From: Desulfovibrio sp. JC022
GTDB taxonomy: Bacteria; Desulfobacterota; Desulfovibrionia; Desulfovibrionales; Desulfovibrionaceae
Length of the DNA stretch: 64,000 bases
Direction of reading: 5' to 3'
NCBI RefSeq assembly: GCF_010470665.1
Contig: NZ_VOPZ01000003.1
Location: forward strand, 186,001 to 250,000
Positions within the stretch are counted from its first letter, which is position 1, and the number at the start of each line of letters is the position of its first letter. The notes under the pieces are model-generated. The model did not search any database and was not told the origin of the DNA. It saw nothing but the letters and a program-made list of their open reading frames with translations. This document shows positions 47,201-54,366 of the stretch, piece by piece. Both the position numbers and the translations under genes were made by a program.

Positions 47201-47323
47201 TCCGGTGCAACACTAACTAATGCTGTGTTTACTGGAGCAAGCTATGAAAATGCTATTTTTGATGATGATCATTTAGATGATGTGATTTTTGAAGATGATG
47301 AAGAGGGTGACAATTTAGAATAA
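44222..47323 (+). CDS. NACHT-type STAND NTPase with C-terminal pentapeptide repeats, putative anti-phage protein
   Basis: The 1033-residue cytoplasmic protein has an uncharacterised N-terminal region (1-270). A NACHT domain follows, with Walker A GSPGCGKSS (294-302), Walker B LILDGLDEL (about 367-375), a sensor-like AIILTGRK and a STAND-type winged helix ending in EFTHRTFAEYLLARAFA (about 680-696). A linker leads to pentapeptide repeats (about 875-1020; A(D/N)L-type units such as GADLRSVSMEG, GANLAGTKFRYADL). Bacterial NACHT proteins of this plan act in phage defence, with the C-terminal repeats as sensor. The gene is AT-rich relative to its flanks and stands alone, as expected for a transferred defence gene. 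The N-terminal effector is not identified. Confidence 0.85.
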   Translation: MVLVSDGKILACRPRSLRSRAGEQFLSSLKKSVIDIAAATASLSPKDIKDAISGMYSNVVAVNLEEAVWLLFNRSLAKTVNDIFSDIVQRSEKMSHIVVDAEFIADILIQLEVDSFEVDPEFVDNLGSTPWVILSAGKIVEWAREHGCSKENSSWLKSAICNLMPKHMRNELLVNKDDYTIIHRETIFDAAVKRSLDWNAYHSSIRLEVSAPIFDTAVPLKNIYVFPRASSYWVTKNFHPAGQPSSLLSAEKFRVMRESFKRSECLDLHKSLHEWLDILPNLGNYQDRMRIVCGSPGCGKSSFATVFANEVIDRGGRVLLVRLGRIGHFDETKSLEDVLTHYFVNRLKVFRQSPFLGYNSSCQLTLILDGLDELAGPMEQGKDASHSFIKAALNMLQDHSYGGNDLAIILTGRKLLFPVYEAVGGYKLPSLLMQPFVIDEEDRDSFYHVTQHQIIDSFSENEFKRWLDFLRYKRLIETPDDFEPYYPPEKEDDFWLDKFTELGLGDLYEELLTQSLLVRRDDRDLWWKKWGQLHNLTIEGTPSEITGNPELNLITSEPLLNFLAAQLVDDGTVEIGDDFTANLLYEKVLGKIFEREDDKSHFFFDRLQLDKDSFFKLLEQIAATGWRHGNEKRVARKLLTTKLSKLVGRLAEEDAGITRLLLLFYFSSSYHEDEECIEFTHRTFAEYLLARAFAREAKDIHHRYHKRWENGEKDVGLTTLLEWTEFCGGGELSFKIHTLLVEEISRLGDRDFVAEIQETLRTVFELALNDGFPVHLQTAKDPVQSEVCFRPSNLSFKEMEYRSECAEINLLGVLNACARYTGKRYEVSFGSGLDSSANWMRKHAGLVSVGNDGEMGVTVGGSVQSNRILGRCCSHMNLMEQNFTAQDFCFMDLNNCSFVRSELSLAQLRGASMEGADLRSVSMEGGNGHQLICAGADLTDAVMTECYLFDANFDAAVCVNANLSGSALAGASFRGANLAGTKFRYADLDYVDFSGATLTNAVFTGASYENAIFDDDHLDDVIFEDDEEGDNLE

Positions 47324-47344
47324 TTTAAGATTTGAGCGGAAAGC

Positions 47345-47382
47345 ATGAAAAATCCCCCCGCAAGGGAGGTTGCAGGGGGATT
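47345..47382 (-). terminator. Terminator of the glycyl-radical enzyme operon
   Basis: On the minus strand AATCCCCC and GGGGGATT form a stem with TTTTTC following. A second hairpin (TCGCGAAA/TTTTCGCGA, 47386-47405) stands just upstream. Together they end the operon that starts at 51707. Confidence 0.82.
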
Positions 47383-47432
47383 AAGTCGCGAAAGTGATTT
47401 TCGCGAAAGGGGTATATGGTTCTGTCAAGGAG

Positions 47433-47726
47433 TTATGCGCTGAGCGCAGTGAGTACAACTTCCTTGTTCTCGCTGAAAGTGAGGGAAAAATCTTTACCGT
47501 ATTTGGTGAGGAAGTCTTCTTCGGCGATGAAGGGAACATCGCTGACTTCAACCTGTACATCATCATCTTCATCCGCTTCGTCAATGCCCAGACCGAGCAC
47601 TATTTTAGCGTGTCAGCCGCCGCCTACTTTGTATTCTCTCAGGCGAACGCAGCTTTCCTCATCTTCGTCTTCAAGCATGTTCCGAAGCTTTTCAAGCATC
47701 TCTTCGGGAACGGTAACATTAAACAT
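47433..47726 (-). CDS. HesB-like selenoprotein (in-frame UGA read as selenocysteine)
   Basis: The gene is split in ordinary ORF calling because TGA occurs at 47613-47615. Read as selenocysteine, it gives 97 residues: MFNVTVPEEMLEKL..., KVGGG-U38-HAKIVLGLGID, ending VVLTALSA and TAA. The GGGUH.K sequence is that of HesB-like selenoproteins, relatives of the IscA/HesB iron-sulfur carriers where Cys stands in non-seleno homologues. GGAGAGA precedes the ATG. A SECIS-type hairpin follows the UGA at 14 bases. No frame shift is needed, and the coding pattern is continuous on both sides of the UGA. It starts 26 bases after the C_GCAxxG gene, so it is the last of four genes in the glycyl-radical enzyme operon. 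Role is unknown; a redox or metal-binding function is likely. Confidence 0.88.
47586..47598 (-). promoter_or_regulatory. Bacterial SECIS element of the HesB-like selenoprotein
   Basis: On the minus strand GCUC-GGUCU-GGGC forms a short stem with a GGUCU apical loop. It begins 14 bases after the UGA, within the normal distance range for SelB-recognised bacterial SECIS hairpins, which require a G/U-containing loop. Confidence 0.75.
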
Positions 47727-47751
47727 ATTCTCTCTCCATTTATGTTTTTGT

Positions 47752-48279
47752 TTATATCAAAGCGGTATGGGCCGCTGTTGATTCTTTAATGAATGGGGTG
47801 GAGCCTTGTTTTTTCTGCTGCTCCACAGTTTCCGGGTTAAGGAGTAAGCGGGTACAGATGGCTGCTGCGGACTCTACGTAATCAAGGCAGATGCCTTTTG
47901 ATTCGGCTTCGTGGTCGCGGTCCCGGCTCAAGGTCCGGCAGCAGACTGCTCCGTGTTTTGCCAGAAAGCGGTCATGCAGCTCTTTTGAAAGTTTGCGCAC
48001 CTGATCCTCGTCAGCGGGGAGTGGGCCTTTTTCGAGGATCAGGGACAAACCCATTACCGCGCCGGACAGGGCACCGCAGACACAGCCCGCGTCACCTATG
48101 CCGCCGCAGAAACCTTTGCTAAGCGCAATCGTTAAGTTTTTATTCAGTCCTCCGCTGAATTCGCGATTGATGGTCCAGAGCACGGCCTCCGAACAGCACA
48201 TGGCATCGCTGCCGTACAGTTCCTTAGCCTCGCGCCCGGTGGATTCGCAGATCAGCTTTTGGGTAAGTGAACATTTCAT
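47752..48279 (-). CDS. C_GCAxxG_C_C-family redox protein
   Basis: The 175-residue cytoplasmic protein has the Cys pattern of this family: CCSEAVLW near residue 27, FCGGIGDAGCVCGALSGA (about 60-78) and CC near residue 116. Members carry several conserved Cys and are thought to bind a metal or do thiol redox chemistry; none has a settled activity. It lies 25 bases after the activase gene in the glycyl-radical operon, so it may protect or re-reduce the system. Confidence 0.82.
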   Translation of the reverse strand: MKCSLTQKLICESTGREAKELYGSDAMCCSEAVLWTINREFSGGLNKNLTIALSKGFCGGIGDAGCVCGALSGAVMGLSLILEKGPLPADEDQVRKLSKELHDRFLAKHGAVCCRTLSRDRDHEAESKGICLDYVESAAAICTRLLLNPETVEQQKKQGSTPFIKESTAAHTALI

Positions 48280-48304
48280 TTTACATTGCGCCCTTAAAAA
48301 ATGA

Positions 48305-49198
48305 TTAGATGATCTCGGTTTTCAAGCCGTGGTCGGCAAAGTGTTTGAAAACCACATCCAACTGTTCCGGGGTGTATTCCCGGTCCATTTTATATTCCCA
48401 GCCCAGCGCGGCGTACTTGTTGCGCCCAAAGGCATGGCAGGGCATTACTTCTACTTTCTCGCGTCCATGCTCTTTCAGGAATTCAGCCATGGCGGCGATG
48501 TTTTCTTCGGAATCGTTCATGCCGGGCATGAGCGGCATGCGTACCCGCACTTCTTTATCAGATGAAAGGGCCGCGCTCAGGTTGCGTAGGATGATTGCGT
48601 TATCCACCCCGGTCAGCTTTTTATGCTCTTCCGGGTCCATGTGCTTACAGTCGAACAGGAACAGATCAGCAAGCTTGATAGTTTTGTCGAAACGTTCTTC
48701 CGGGCAGTAGCCGCAGGTATCTACGGTTACGTGGTAACCTTCATTTACCGCAGCTTCGACCATATCAAGAAAGAATTGCCCGCCGGATGTCGGTTCGCCG
48801 CCGCCGAAAGTGACACCGCCGCCGGAGTTGTCGTAGAAAAGCGAGTCCTTGCGGACTTCTTTCATCACTTCCTCAACGGTCATGGTTTTGCCGGAAATTT
48901 CACGTGCCTTGCCTGCGCATTTTTCAGTACATGCACCGCAGTTGGTACATTTTTCGGTATCGCACCCGAATTTGCCGTCGATCTCGATAACGGCATCGCT
49001 GGAACAGACTTCGGAGCAGGTTCCGCATGCGGTGCACAGCTCAGTAAAGCACATCAGCTGCGGTTTAATCTGCTGCGATTCCGGGTTGCTGCACCACAGA
49101 CAGGTCAGCGGGCAGCCTTTCAAAAATACGGTTGTACGCAGTCCCGGTCCGTCATGAAGCGACATACGCTGAATATTATAAATCATGCCTTGTGACAT
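48305..49198 (-). CDS. Glycyl-radical enzyme activating enzyme (radical SAM)
   Basis: The start at 49198 (MSQGMIYNIQRMSLHDGPGLRTT) follows GGAG; the longer frame to 49231 has no site. The 297-residue protein has the radical SAM cluster motif C29-x3-C33-x2-C36 (KGCPLTCLWCSNP). An inserted ferredoxin-like part with two CxxCxxC...C groups (CTACGTCSEVC; CTNCGACTEKC) marks the larger activases of PFL-like dehydratases and lyases. GGGVTFGGGEP is the SAM-binding GGE region. It abstracts the Gly H atom of the enzyme encoded just upstream. Confidence 0.93.
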   Translation of the reverse strand: MSQGMIYNIQRMSLHDGPGLRTTVFLKGCPLTCLWCSNPESQQIKPQLMCFTELCTACGTCSEVCSSDAVIEIDGKFGCDTEKCTNCGACTEKCAGKAREISGKTMTVEEVMKEVRKDSLFYDNSGGGVTFGGGEPTSGGQFFLDMVEAAVNEGYHVTVDTCGYCPEERFDKTIKLADLFLFDCKHMDPEEHKKLTGVDNAIILRNLSAALSSDKEVRVRMPLMPGMNDSEENIAAMAEFLKEHGREKVEVMPCHAFGRNKYAALGWEYKMDREYTPEQLDVVFKHFADHGLKTEII

Positions 49199-49253
49199 AG
49201 TAGCTCCGAAAGAGGAGAGAGCGCGAAGCACTCTCTCCTTTAATACTATTTAA

Positions 49254-51707
49254 TTAACAACGACCTGCGTCGTATTCGGTACGTTTGATGATTTCGTTCT
49301 GCACGCCGCAATCGAGGCGGGTGAAGTAGGCACTGAAACCTGCAACACGGACGATGAGATCGGAGTAATCCTGCGGGTTCTGCTGCGCATCTTTGAGAGT
49401 GTCGGAGCTTACGCAGTTGAACTGGATGTGGGAGCCGCCGAAATCGCAGTAGGTCTTGATCAGGGAGATCAGGGTTTTTGCGCCCTGAGGGCCTTCCAGT
49501 ACGGAGGGTGAGAACTTCACGTTGAAGTGGTTCGCGCCGTAACGGACGGTGTCGATTGCTTCTGCACCGGACTTGATCAGCGCGGTGATACCTTCCTTAT
49601 CAGTACCGGGCATTGCGGAAACACTACCGTCGGTGAGGGCCACGCCAGCTTTGCGGCCGTTAGGCAATGCGCCCATGAGTCCGCCGAAGTAGTTGTGGTA
49701 GGACAGGGAGTAAGCATCAAGCGGGGTGCGCTGTCCGAAGCAGTCCGGTCCCTGAGAGTGGTGGATTTCATCCACATCACGGTAGAAACGTTTAACGATG
49801 GACTGAACTTCTTCTACATCGTTACCGTGTTTGGGAGCGTCGTAACACATCTGGCGGAGTTCTTCGTAACCTTCGAAGTTGGCTTTGAGTGCTTCAAGCA
49901 GCTCTTCCATGGTGACTGCTTTGGTATCGAAGACAAGGTGCTTGATAGCCAGAATGGAGTTGGCAGCATCGATACCTGCGGTCATGATCGGGTTGACCTG
50001 CGGGTAGCGGGTTCCGCCTGCTTCTTCGCACATGCCTTTTTCAATGCAGCCGTCGTACATGGCGGAGCGGAATACGCTCGGTACAACCTGAAGACGTGCC
50101 ATCTGGCTGAGGTCGGAGTGGGCGCGGGAGATGCGGAACAGATTGTCCAGCTGGCCCTTTACTGCTTCGTAGAGGTCATCAAAAGTTTCAAAAGTGGTGG
50201 GGTCACCGGTTTCCGCGCCGACCTTTTTCTTGGTTACCGGGCATTTGCCGTTGTTGAGGACCAGTTCCACAACTTTTGCGAGGCAGGGCTGGTCTTCCTG
50301 AGTGATGAAGCTGCCTTTGCCGCAGACACCGGTGGATACGCAGCCGTAGTTACCGCAGTTACGGGCATCTTCAAGGGTAATGCCGTCGGGGTACTGCGCA
50401 AAACGGGCGAGGGTCCGCTGGATAACAGCGTTGTTGTTCAGAATCTGGGGCTGGCCTGAGCCGCCGCGCACGCATTCAACAACTTTCTGCATGTAGGAGT
50501 CTTTGAGCTTCGGATGATAAAGCAGGGTCAGGGTGGGCTGGATGCTCTTCATCTGAACCTGAGTTTCGAGCATGAGCTCTTCCAGTTCGGTGGAAGCATC
50601 ATCGCCGTTTGCATCCACACCGCCGATGGTCATGGACTGTCCGGTGTGGCCGGAAAGGGTCAGCGCGTAGGAGTTACCCTGATATTCACCAAGTTCGAGG
50701 TGGCGAATCCACTGGAACTTGAGCATGGTCAGGACCTGCTCGCGGGTCAGGTTGCCTTCATCAATGTCTTTTTTGAAGAAGGGGTACATGTACTGGCCGT
50801 AACGTCCGGGGGAGACAGCGCAGGCCATCTGTTCGGTAGCCACGCAGAGGTGGGTGAACCAGAAGGACTGGATCGCTTCACGGAAGTTGCGGGCCGGATG
50901 TTCGGGCACGCGTCGGCAGACTTCTGCGATTTCCAGCAGTTCTGCTTTTACTTTGGGATCGGACTCTTCTGCTGCGGTCTGCTCTGCAAGGTCAGCGTAA
51001 CGGTGGGAGTGCTTGATTACTGCGTCAAAGGTGATCAGCATGGAGCGGTAGAGATCGATTTTGTCTCTGTTTGCAAGGGTGTTGGGGCACTCGGTAAGAC
51101 GGGTTCTTACGTCATCAATGAGGTGGCGCAGACCTTTGTTCAGCACCATGCCGTAGTCGGCGATACCGGAACCGGAAGCAACGGAAACGTTCTCGTAGTA
51201 CATGCCGGCTTTGGCGTACTTCTTGGCACTTTCACCGAACTTTTCTTTGTACATTTTGTTGTTCTGGTCGATGCAGGTGCGGCCTTTCCAGAGTTTGTAG
51301 GTCCTTTCCAGAAGTTCCTGAGTTTCGGCGGGGATTTTCATCTCGCCGAGGGAGGCCATTTTGGCCATCTGCATTTCTTCTTTGATCCAGGATACGTTCC
51401 ATTCTGGGTAGGCGTATACACCGGCGCGGACACCTGTAAGGGTACCTACGATGGGGTTGCCGTCGAGAAAAATTTTCTTCTGGGTCAGGACGCGTTCCAG
51501 AACTTTAGCGCGGATATATACTACAGGTTCACCCTGATGTTTTTCATAAACTTCGTTCAGGAACTTGAGACGCTCAGGGTCCATGACCTGCGGAGCGTTC
51601 ATGAGAAAATCTTTGAGTTCCTTGGCGCGGTCTTCAGCTGTATCCCAGTTAATGCCGTAACCTTGGGCAGTCTGGGTCTCTTCTTTTGCAGACAGGGTTG
51701 TATTCAT
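49254..51707 (-). CDS. Glycyl-radical enzyme of unassigned reaction (Cys-Val-Ser active-site variant)
   Basis: The start at 51707 (MNTTLSAKEE) has AGGAG 6 bases upstream; the ATG at 51713 is too close to that site. The 817-residue protein has the PFL-like dehydratase/lyase domain and a C-terminal glycyl-radical motif RVAGFSAYF with G790. The thiyl Cys is C456 in NYGCVSTG. Eliminases and decarboxylases of this superfamily usually have Cys-X-Glu; here S458 replaces the Glu, and C462 follows nearby. So choline lyase, diol dehydratase, isethionate lyase and hydroxyproline dehydratase are not supported by this motif. The operon continues with activase, C_GCAxxG protein and HesB-like selenoprotein. 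A sigma-54 promoter lies upstream. Substrate unknown; permease and TauE neighbours hint at an amine, amino acid or sulfonate. Confidence 0.9.
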   Translation of the reverse strand: MNTTLSAKEETQTAQGYGINWDTAEDRAKELKDFLMNAPQVMDPERLKFLNEVYEKHQGEPVVYIRAKVLERVLTQKKIFLDGNPIVGTLTGVRAGVYAYPEWNVSWIKEEMQMAKMASLGEMKIPAETQELLERTYKLWKGRTCIDQNNKMYKEKFGESAKKYAKAGMYYENVSVASGSGIADYGMVLNKGLRHLIDDVRTRLTECPNTLANRDKIDLYRSMLITFDAVIKHSHRYADLAEQTAAEESDPKVKAELLEIAEVCRRVPEHPARNFREAIQSFWFTHLCVATEQMACAVSPGRYGQYMYPFFKKDIDEGNLTREQVLTMLKFQWIRHLELGEYQGNSYALTLSGHTGQSMTIGGVDANGDDASTELEELMLETQVQMKSIQPTLTLLYHPKLKDSYMQKVVECVRGGSGQPQILNNNAVIQRTLARFAQYPDGITLEDARNCGNYGCVSTGVCGKGSFITQEDQPCLAKVVELVLNNGKCPVTKKKVGAETGDPTTFETFDDLYEAVKGQLDNLFRISRAHSDLSQMARLQVVPSVFRSAMYDGCIEKGMCEEAGGTRYPQVNPIMTAGIDAANSILAIKHLVFDTKAVTMEELLEALKANFEGYEELRQMCYDAPKHGNDVEEVQSIVKRFYRDVDEIHHSQGPDCFGQRTPLDAYSLSYHNYFGGLMGALPNGRKAGVALTDGSVSAMPGTDKEGITALIKSGAEAIDTVRYGANHFNVKFSPSVLEGPQGAKTLISLIKTYCDFGGSHIQFNCVSSDTLKDAQQNPQDYSDLIVRVAGFSAYFTRLDCGVQNEIIKRTEYDAGRC

Positions 51708-51746
51708 TTCCATCTCCTGTGATTGTGCTATTGTTTTTGGTATTTT

Positions 51747-51763
51747 AGGTAGATTGAAAGTGT
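51747..51763. repeat. 17-bp repeat, copy 1 (upstream of the glycyl-radical enzyme gene)
   Basis: AGGTAGATTGAAAGTGT is identical to 55300-55316 upstream of the APC permease. CGTTCGCT follows 4 bases later here and 9 bases later in the other copy. Both copies lie between the sigma-54 promoter and the start codon, but in opposite orientation relative to the gene. Confidence 0.6.
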
Positions 51764-51790
51764 TAAGCGTTCGCTTGTTAATTTCGTCAC

Positions 51791-51808
51791 TAGCACGGGC
51801 TGTGCCAG
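51791..51808 (-). promoter_or_regulatory. Sigma-54 promoter of the glycyl-radical enzyme operon
   Basis: On the minus strand TGGCAC-AGCCCG-TGCT has GG-N10-GC spacing (GG at 51806-51805, GC at 51794-51793). It is 86 bases upstream of the start codon. Confidence 0.75.
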
Positions 51809-51924
51809 AGACGTTTTTCGAGGGTAAAAAACATTGTAAACCTCTTTAATAAAAGTGTTTAATTGTGCACAATCTTTAGTATTTGTGGATGGAGGTGTAA
51901 AAAGTAAAAAGAAAGAAATTTTTC

Positions 51925-51954
51925 TTTTTCGAAGAAAATTTTAGTTTGCTAAAA
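51925..51954. promoter_or_regulatory. Putative activator site (UAS) of the glycyl-radical operon
   Basis: Read toward the enzyme gene, it holds TTTTAGCAAA, 11 bases, then TTCGAAAAA. The same two blocks, 12 bases apart and in the same orientation to the gene, lie upstream of the permease promoter (55116-55146). It is about 120-150 bases upstream of the sigma-54 promoter. Confidence 0.6.
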
Positions 51955-52040
51955 AATATTTTTTTATTTATCGACCCAATCAGCAGCCGGATGTTCAAAT
52001 TGGTTTTGGGCTTTCCGGGAAAAGAGAGAGGTTGTGAAAA

Positions 52041-53537
52041 ATGTATTTTAGCAAGGACAAGTTTTTTAATGTCAGTCGTCGTAATGTGCTGACTCCCGAA
52101 ATGATTGCCATCTGGGATGATCTGGGGGTGGGCGTGGCTGTGGTGGATGCTGAAGGATACTGCGAGTATATGAATCCCATCCAGCGCAGGGCGGACGGTT
52201 TTACCCGTATTCACGTTGAAGGCCAGCATATCACCAAGCTGTATGTGCCCCACGAGCTGGACTGTATTCCCACTGTAGAATGTCTGCGTTTGAGCGAGCC
52301 TATCCTCAAGAAAAGCTATCTTTACAAGACGACTAATAATTATCTTGCCGGGACTGTTTCCGATTTTTTCCCGCTTTACAATCAAGGGCGCAAGGACGGG
52401 GTTATCGCTTTTACTCTCTGGACCGGATCGGTGCCTTTGGGTGATCCCAAGAGAAAGGCCCGTAAATCAGCTTCCCGCAACAATTCTTCCTACTACACCT
52501 TTGAATCCCTTGTGGGGGAGGATGAATCCCTGCGCGAGGTGCTGGGTGAAGCCCGCACTGCCGCTAAATCTTCATCGCACGTCATGATCTGGGGGGAGAG
52601 CGGAACAGGTAAGGAGGTCTTTGCACAGGCCATTCACATGGAAAGCGAGCGCAAGGATAAACCTTTCATTGCCGAGAACTGTGCGGCCATCCCGGAGAAT
52701 CTGCTGGAAGCCATACTTTTCGGTACTTCCAAAGGAGCCTACACCGATGCCCCGGACAAGCCCGGCCTGTTCGAAGAGGCTGATGGCGGTACCCTGCTGC
52801 TGGATGAACTTAATTCCATGCCTCTGGGCTTGCAGGCCAAGTTACTGCGTGTGTTGCAGGAAAAGCGGGTTCGCCGTCTCGGTTCGCAAAAAGAAATTCC
52901 TGTGGATGTGCGGGTGGTCAGCATTCTTAACGAAGCTCCTCTCAATGCCGTGAGTCAAGGCATCCTGCGTAGCGACCTTTTTTATCGTCTTGCCGTGGTC
53001 GGTTTGGCTGTTCCACCTTTGCGTGAACGAAAGAAGGATATCTCGGTGCTGGCCCGGACTTTTATTGAACGCTCGGAGCAGAAAAGCGGGCTTGGTCTGA
53101 TCGGGGTTGAACCGGATGTTGTGCAGATGTTTTTTGATTACGACTGGCCTGGAAACGTGCGTGAGCTTCTGCACGTAATTGAGGGCAGCATGGCCCTTCT
53201 TGGGGATAGTTCTTCAATCAGCAGGGAAAATTTGCCCCGGCATTTCAGGGAAGCCAGCGAGAGCAGTTTTATCTCGCCTGTTTTCGCGCCTACTCCTACA
53301 CCCGCGCCGCAAGCGGATGACTCTTTGCTCGGGAAAAACTTTTTTGATTACAGTCTGGTGCGGCGCAATGGTGTGGTGCCGCTTAAAAGTTGCGTGCAGA
53401 AGTATGAAACCGAATGTATCCGCAATGTGTTGCGTCTTACCGGAGGCAACGTCGCCAAGGCCGCCCGCATTATGCAGATTACCGGGGCTGGGCTGCGCTA
53501 TAAGATTCAGCAGCTTGGAATCGAGGACGATTATTAA
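52041..53537 (+). CDS. Sigma-54-dependent activator divergent from the glycyl-radical operon
   Basis: The 498-residue protein has a PAS-like sensor (about 20-130: GVGVAVVDAEGYCEYMNPIQRRADG), an AAA+ domain (Walker A GESGTGKE, Walker B GGTLLLDELNS) and a C-terminal Fis-type helix-turn-helix (LTGGNVAKAARIMQITGAGLRYKIQQLG). The sigma-54 contact loop reads GAYTDA (232-237) instead of GAFTGA. Tyr for Phe is tolerated in known activators; Asp for the second Gly is unusual. It is similar in layout to RocR/BkdR-type activators. It probably binds the AT-rich elements upstream of the enzyme operon and of the permease. Confidence 0.9.
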   Translation: MYFSKDKFFNVSRRNVLTPEMIAIWDDLGVGVAVVDAEGYCEYMNPIQRRADGFTRIHVEGQHITKLYVPHELDCIPTVECLRLSEPILKKSYLYKTTNNYLAGTVSDFFPLYNQGRKDGVIAFTLWTGSVPLGDPKRKARKSASRNNSSYYTFESLVGEDESLREVLGEARTAAKSSSHVMIWGESGTGKEVFAQAIHMESERKDKPFIAENCAAIPENLLEAILFGTSKGAYTDAPDKPGLFEEADGGTLLLDELNSMPLGLQAKLLRVLQEKRVRRLGSQKEIPVDVRVVSILNEAPLNAVSQGILRSDLFYRLAVVGLAVPPLRERKKDISVLARTFIERSEQKSGLGLIGVEPDVVQMFFDYDWPGNVRELLHVIEGSMALLGDSSSISRENLPRHFREASESSFISPVFAPTPTPAPQADDSLLGKNFFDYSLVRRNGVVPLKSCVQKYETECIRNVLRLTGGNVAKAARIMQITGAGLRYKIQQLGIEDDY

Positions 53538-53539
53538 GC

Positions 53540-53600
53540 CTTCGGCGACCCTGCCGGGGGCCTTAAACCCTTTTTGAAAAAAGGGTTTAAGAATCCCAAA
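53540..53600. repeat. REP-like palindrome / terminator between activator and TauE genes
   Basis: TTAAACCC at 53563-53570 pairs with GGGTTTAA at 53583-53590 across a TTTTT/AAAAA stem, and GGGCC/GGATTC-like flanks precede and follow. The composition is that of a dispersed intergenic terminator-like repeat. Only one copy is in the window, so repeat status is inference. Confidence 0.5.
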
Positions 53601-53625
53601 AACTTTTATTAGGGCTTCGCCATTC

Positions 53626-54360
53626 TTACATAAAAGATCGTACTAAACAGACTACTCCGGCCAGTGCTATTACGGTCATGAGAAGTTTGCGGAACAGGTC
53701 CTGATTGATGTGTTTGATTACCGGGAAAGAGAGCAGGGTTCCGATGAGCGTGGCCGGAACACCGTAGATGGCGTAATCGATCACTGTGGGGGTGATCAGT
53801 CCGGCCCCGGCTTGCAGAATGCAGGTGAAGGTGGCGCGGATAACGAAAAATACGCCGAGAGTTCCGAGGAACACCCGTGGCTGCCAGCCCACGTAAAGGC
53901 CGTAGGCCCCGATGGGCGGTCCGTCAAAGGATATAGCTGTGCCGAGCAGGCTGGCTCCGAATCCGGCGGCACTGCCCCGCGACCATGATTCCGGGTGCGT
54001 TTTTTCGACCTTGAAGGTCAGCTGCCAGTATACGTAATAGATGAGCAGCGCACCCACGGCTCCTTGCAGGATGGTGCTGGAGACAAAGGTCAGGATATAA
54101 AGTCCGGCAAAGGCTCCGGGCACTGATCCGACCAAGAGCGGCTTGAGTGCTGGAAAACGGCAATGGCGGAAATGCATGAGTGCGATACTGCCGTCCATTA
54201 TGACGTTCAGCAGGCAGGCAAGGGGAACCAGTTCCTGCATGGGAATAAACATGGCCGCTGCCGGAACAGCGACCATGGCCCCGCCGATACCGCTGACCCC
54301 GGATACAAATCCGCCGATCAGCCAGAGCAGGAATACAAGGGTGTGGGGTGAATCAAACAT
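53626..54360 (-). CDS. TauE/SafE-family membrane exporter
   Basis: The 244-residue protein has about eight membrane helices and TauE/SafE (DUF81) features: GGFVSGVSGIGGAMVAVPAAAMF near the N-terminus and FGASLLGTAISFDGPPIGAYGLYVG in the second half. Family members export sulfite, sulfoacetate or other organosulfur anions, though many have unknown substrates. It starts 6 bases after the DUF4125 gene on the same strand. Confidence 0.85.
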   Translation of the reverse strand: MFDSPHTLVFLLWLIGGFVSGVSGIGGAMVAVPAAAMFIPMQELVPLACLLNVIMDGSIALMHFRHCRFPALKPLLVGSVPGAFAGLYILTFVSSTILQGAVGALLIYYVYWQLTFKVEKTHPESWSRGSAAGFGASLLGTAISFDGPPIGAYGLYVGWQPRVFLGTLGVFFVIRATFTCILQAGAGLITPTVIDYAIYGVPATLIGTLLSFPVIKHINQDLFRKLLMTVIALAGVVCLVRSFM

Positions 54361-54366
54361 GAAATT

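Noticed and set aside
47394-47789. Two plus-strand frames (131 and 121 codons) over the HesB-like gene
   Set aside because: They exist because the true gene, on the minus strand, is interrupted by a UGA read as selenocysteine; neither has a family pattern.
49254-51707. Choline trimethylamine-lyase, propanediol dehydratase or isethionate lyase
   Set aside because: Those carry Cys-X-Glu at the active site; here the residue is Ser, and no microcompartment genes are present.
50514-51722. 402-codon plus-strand frame opposite the glycyl-radical enzyme
   Set aside because: It is a mirror of a highly biased coding region; the enzyme on the minus strand is certain.
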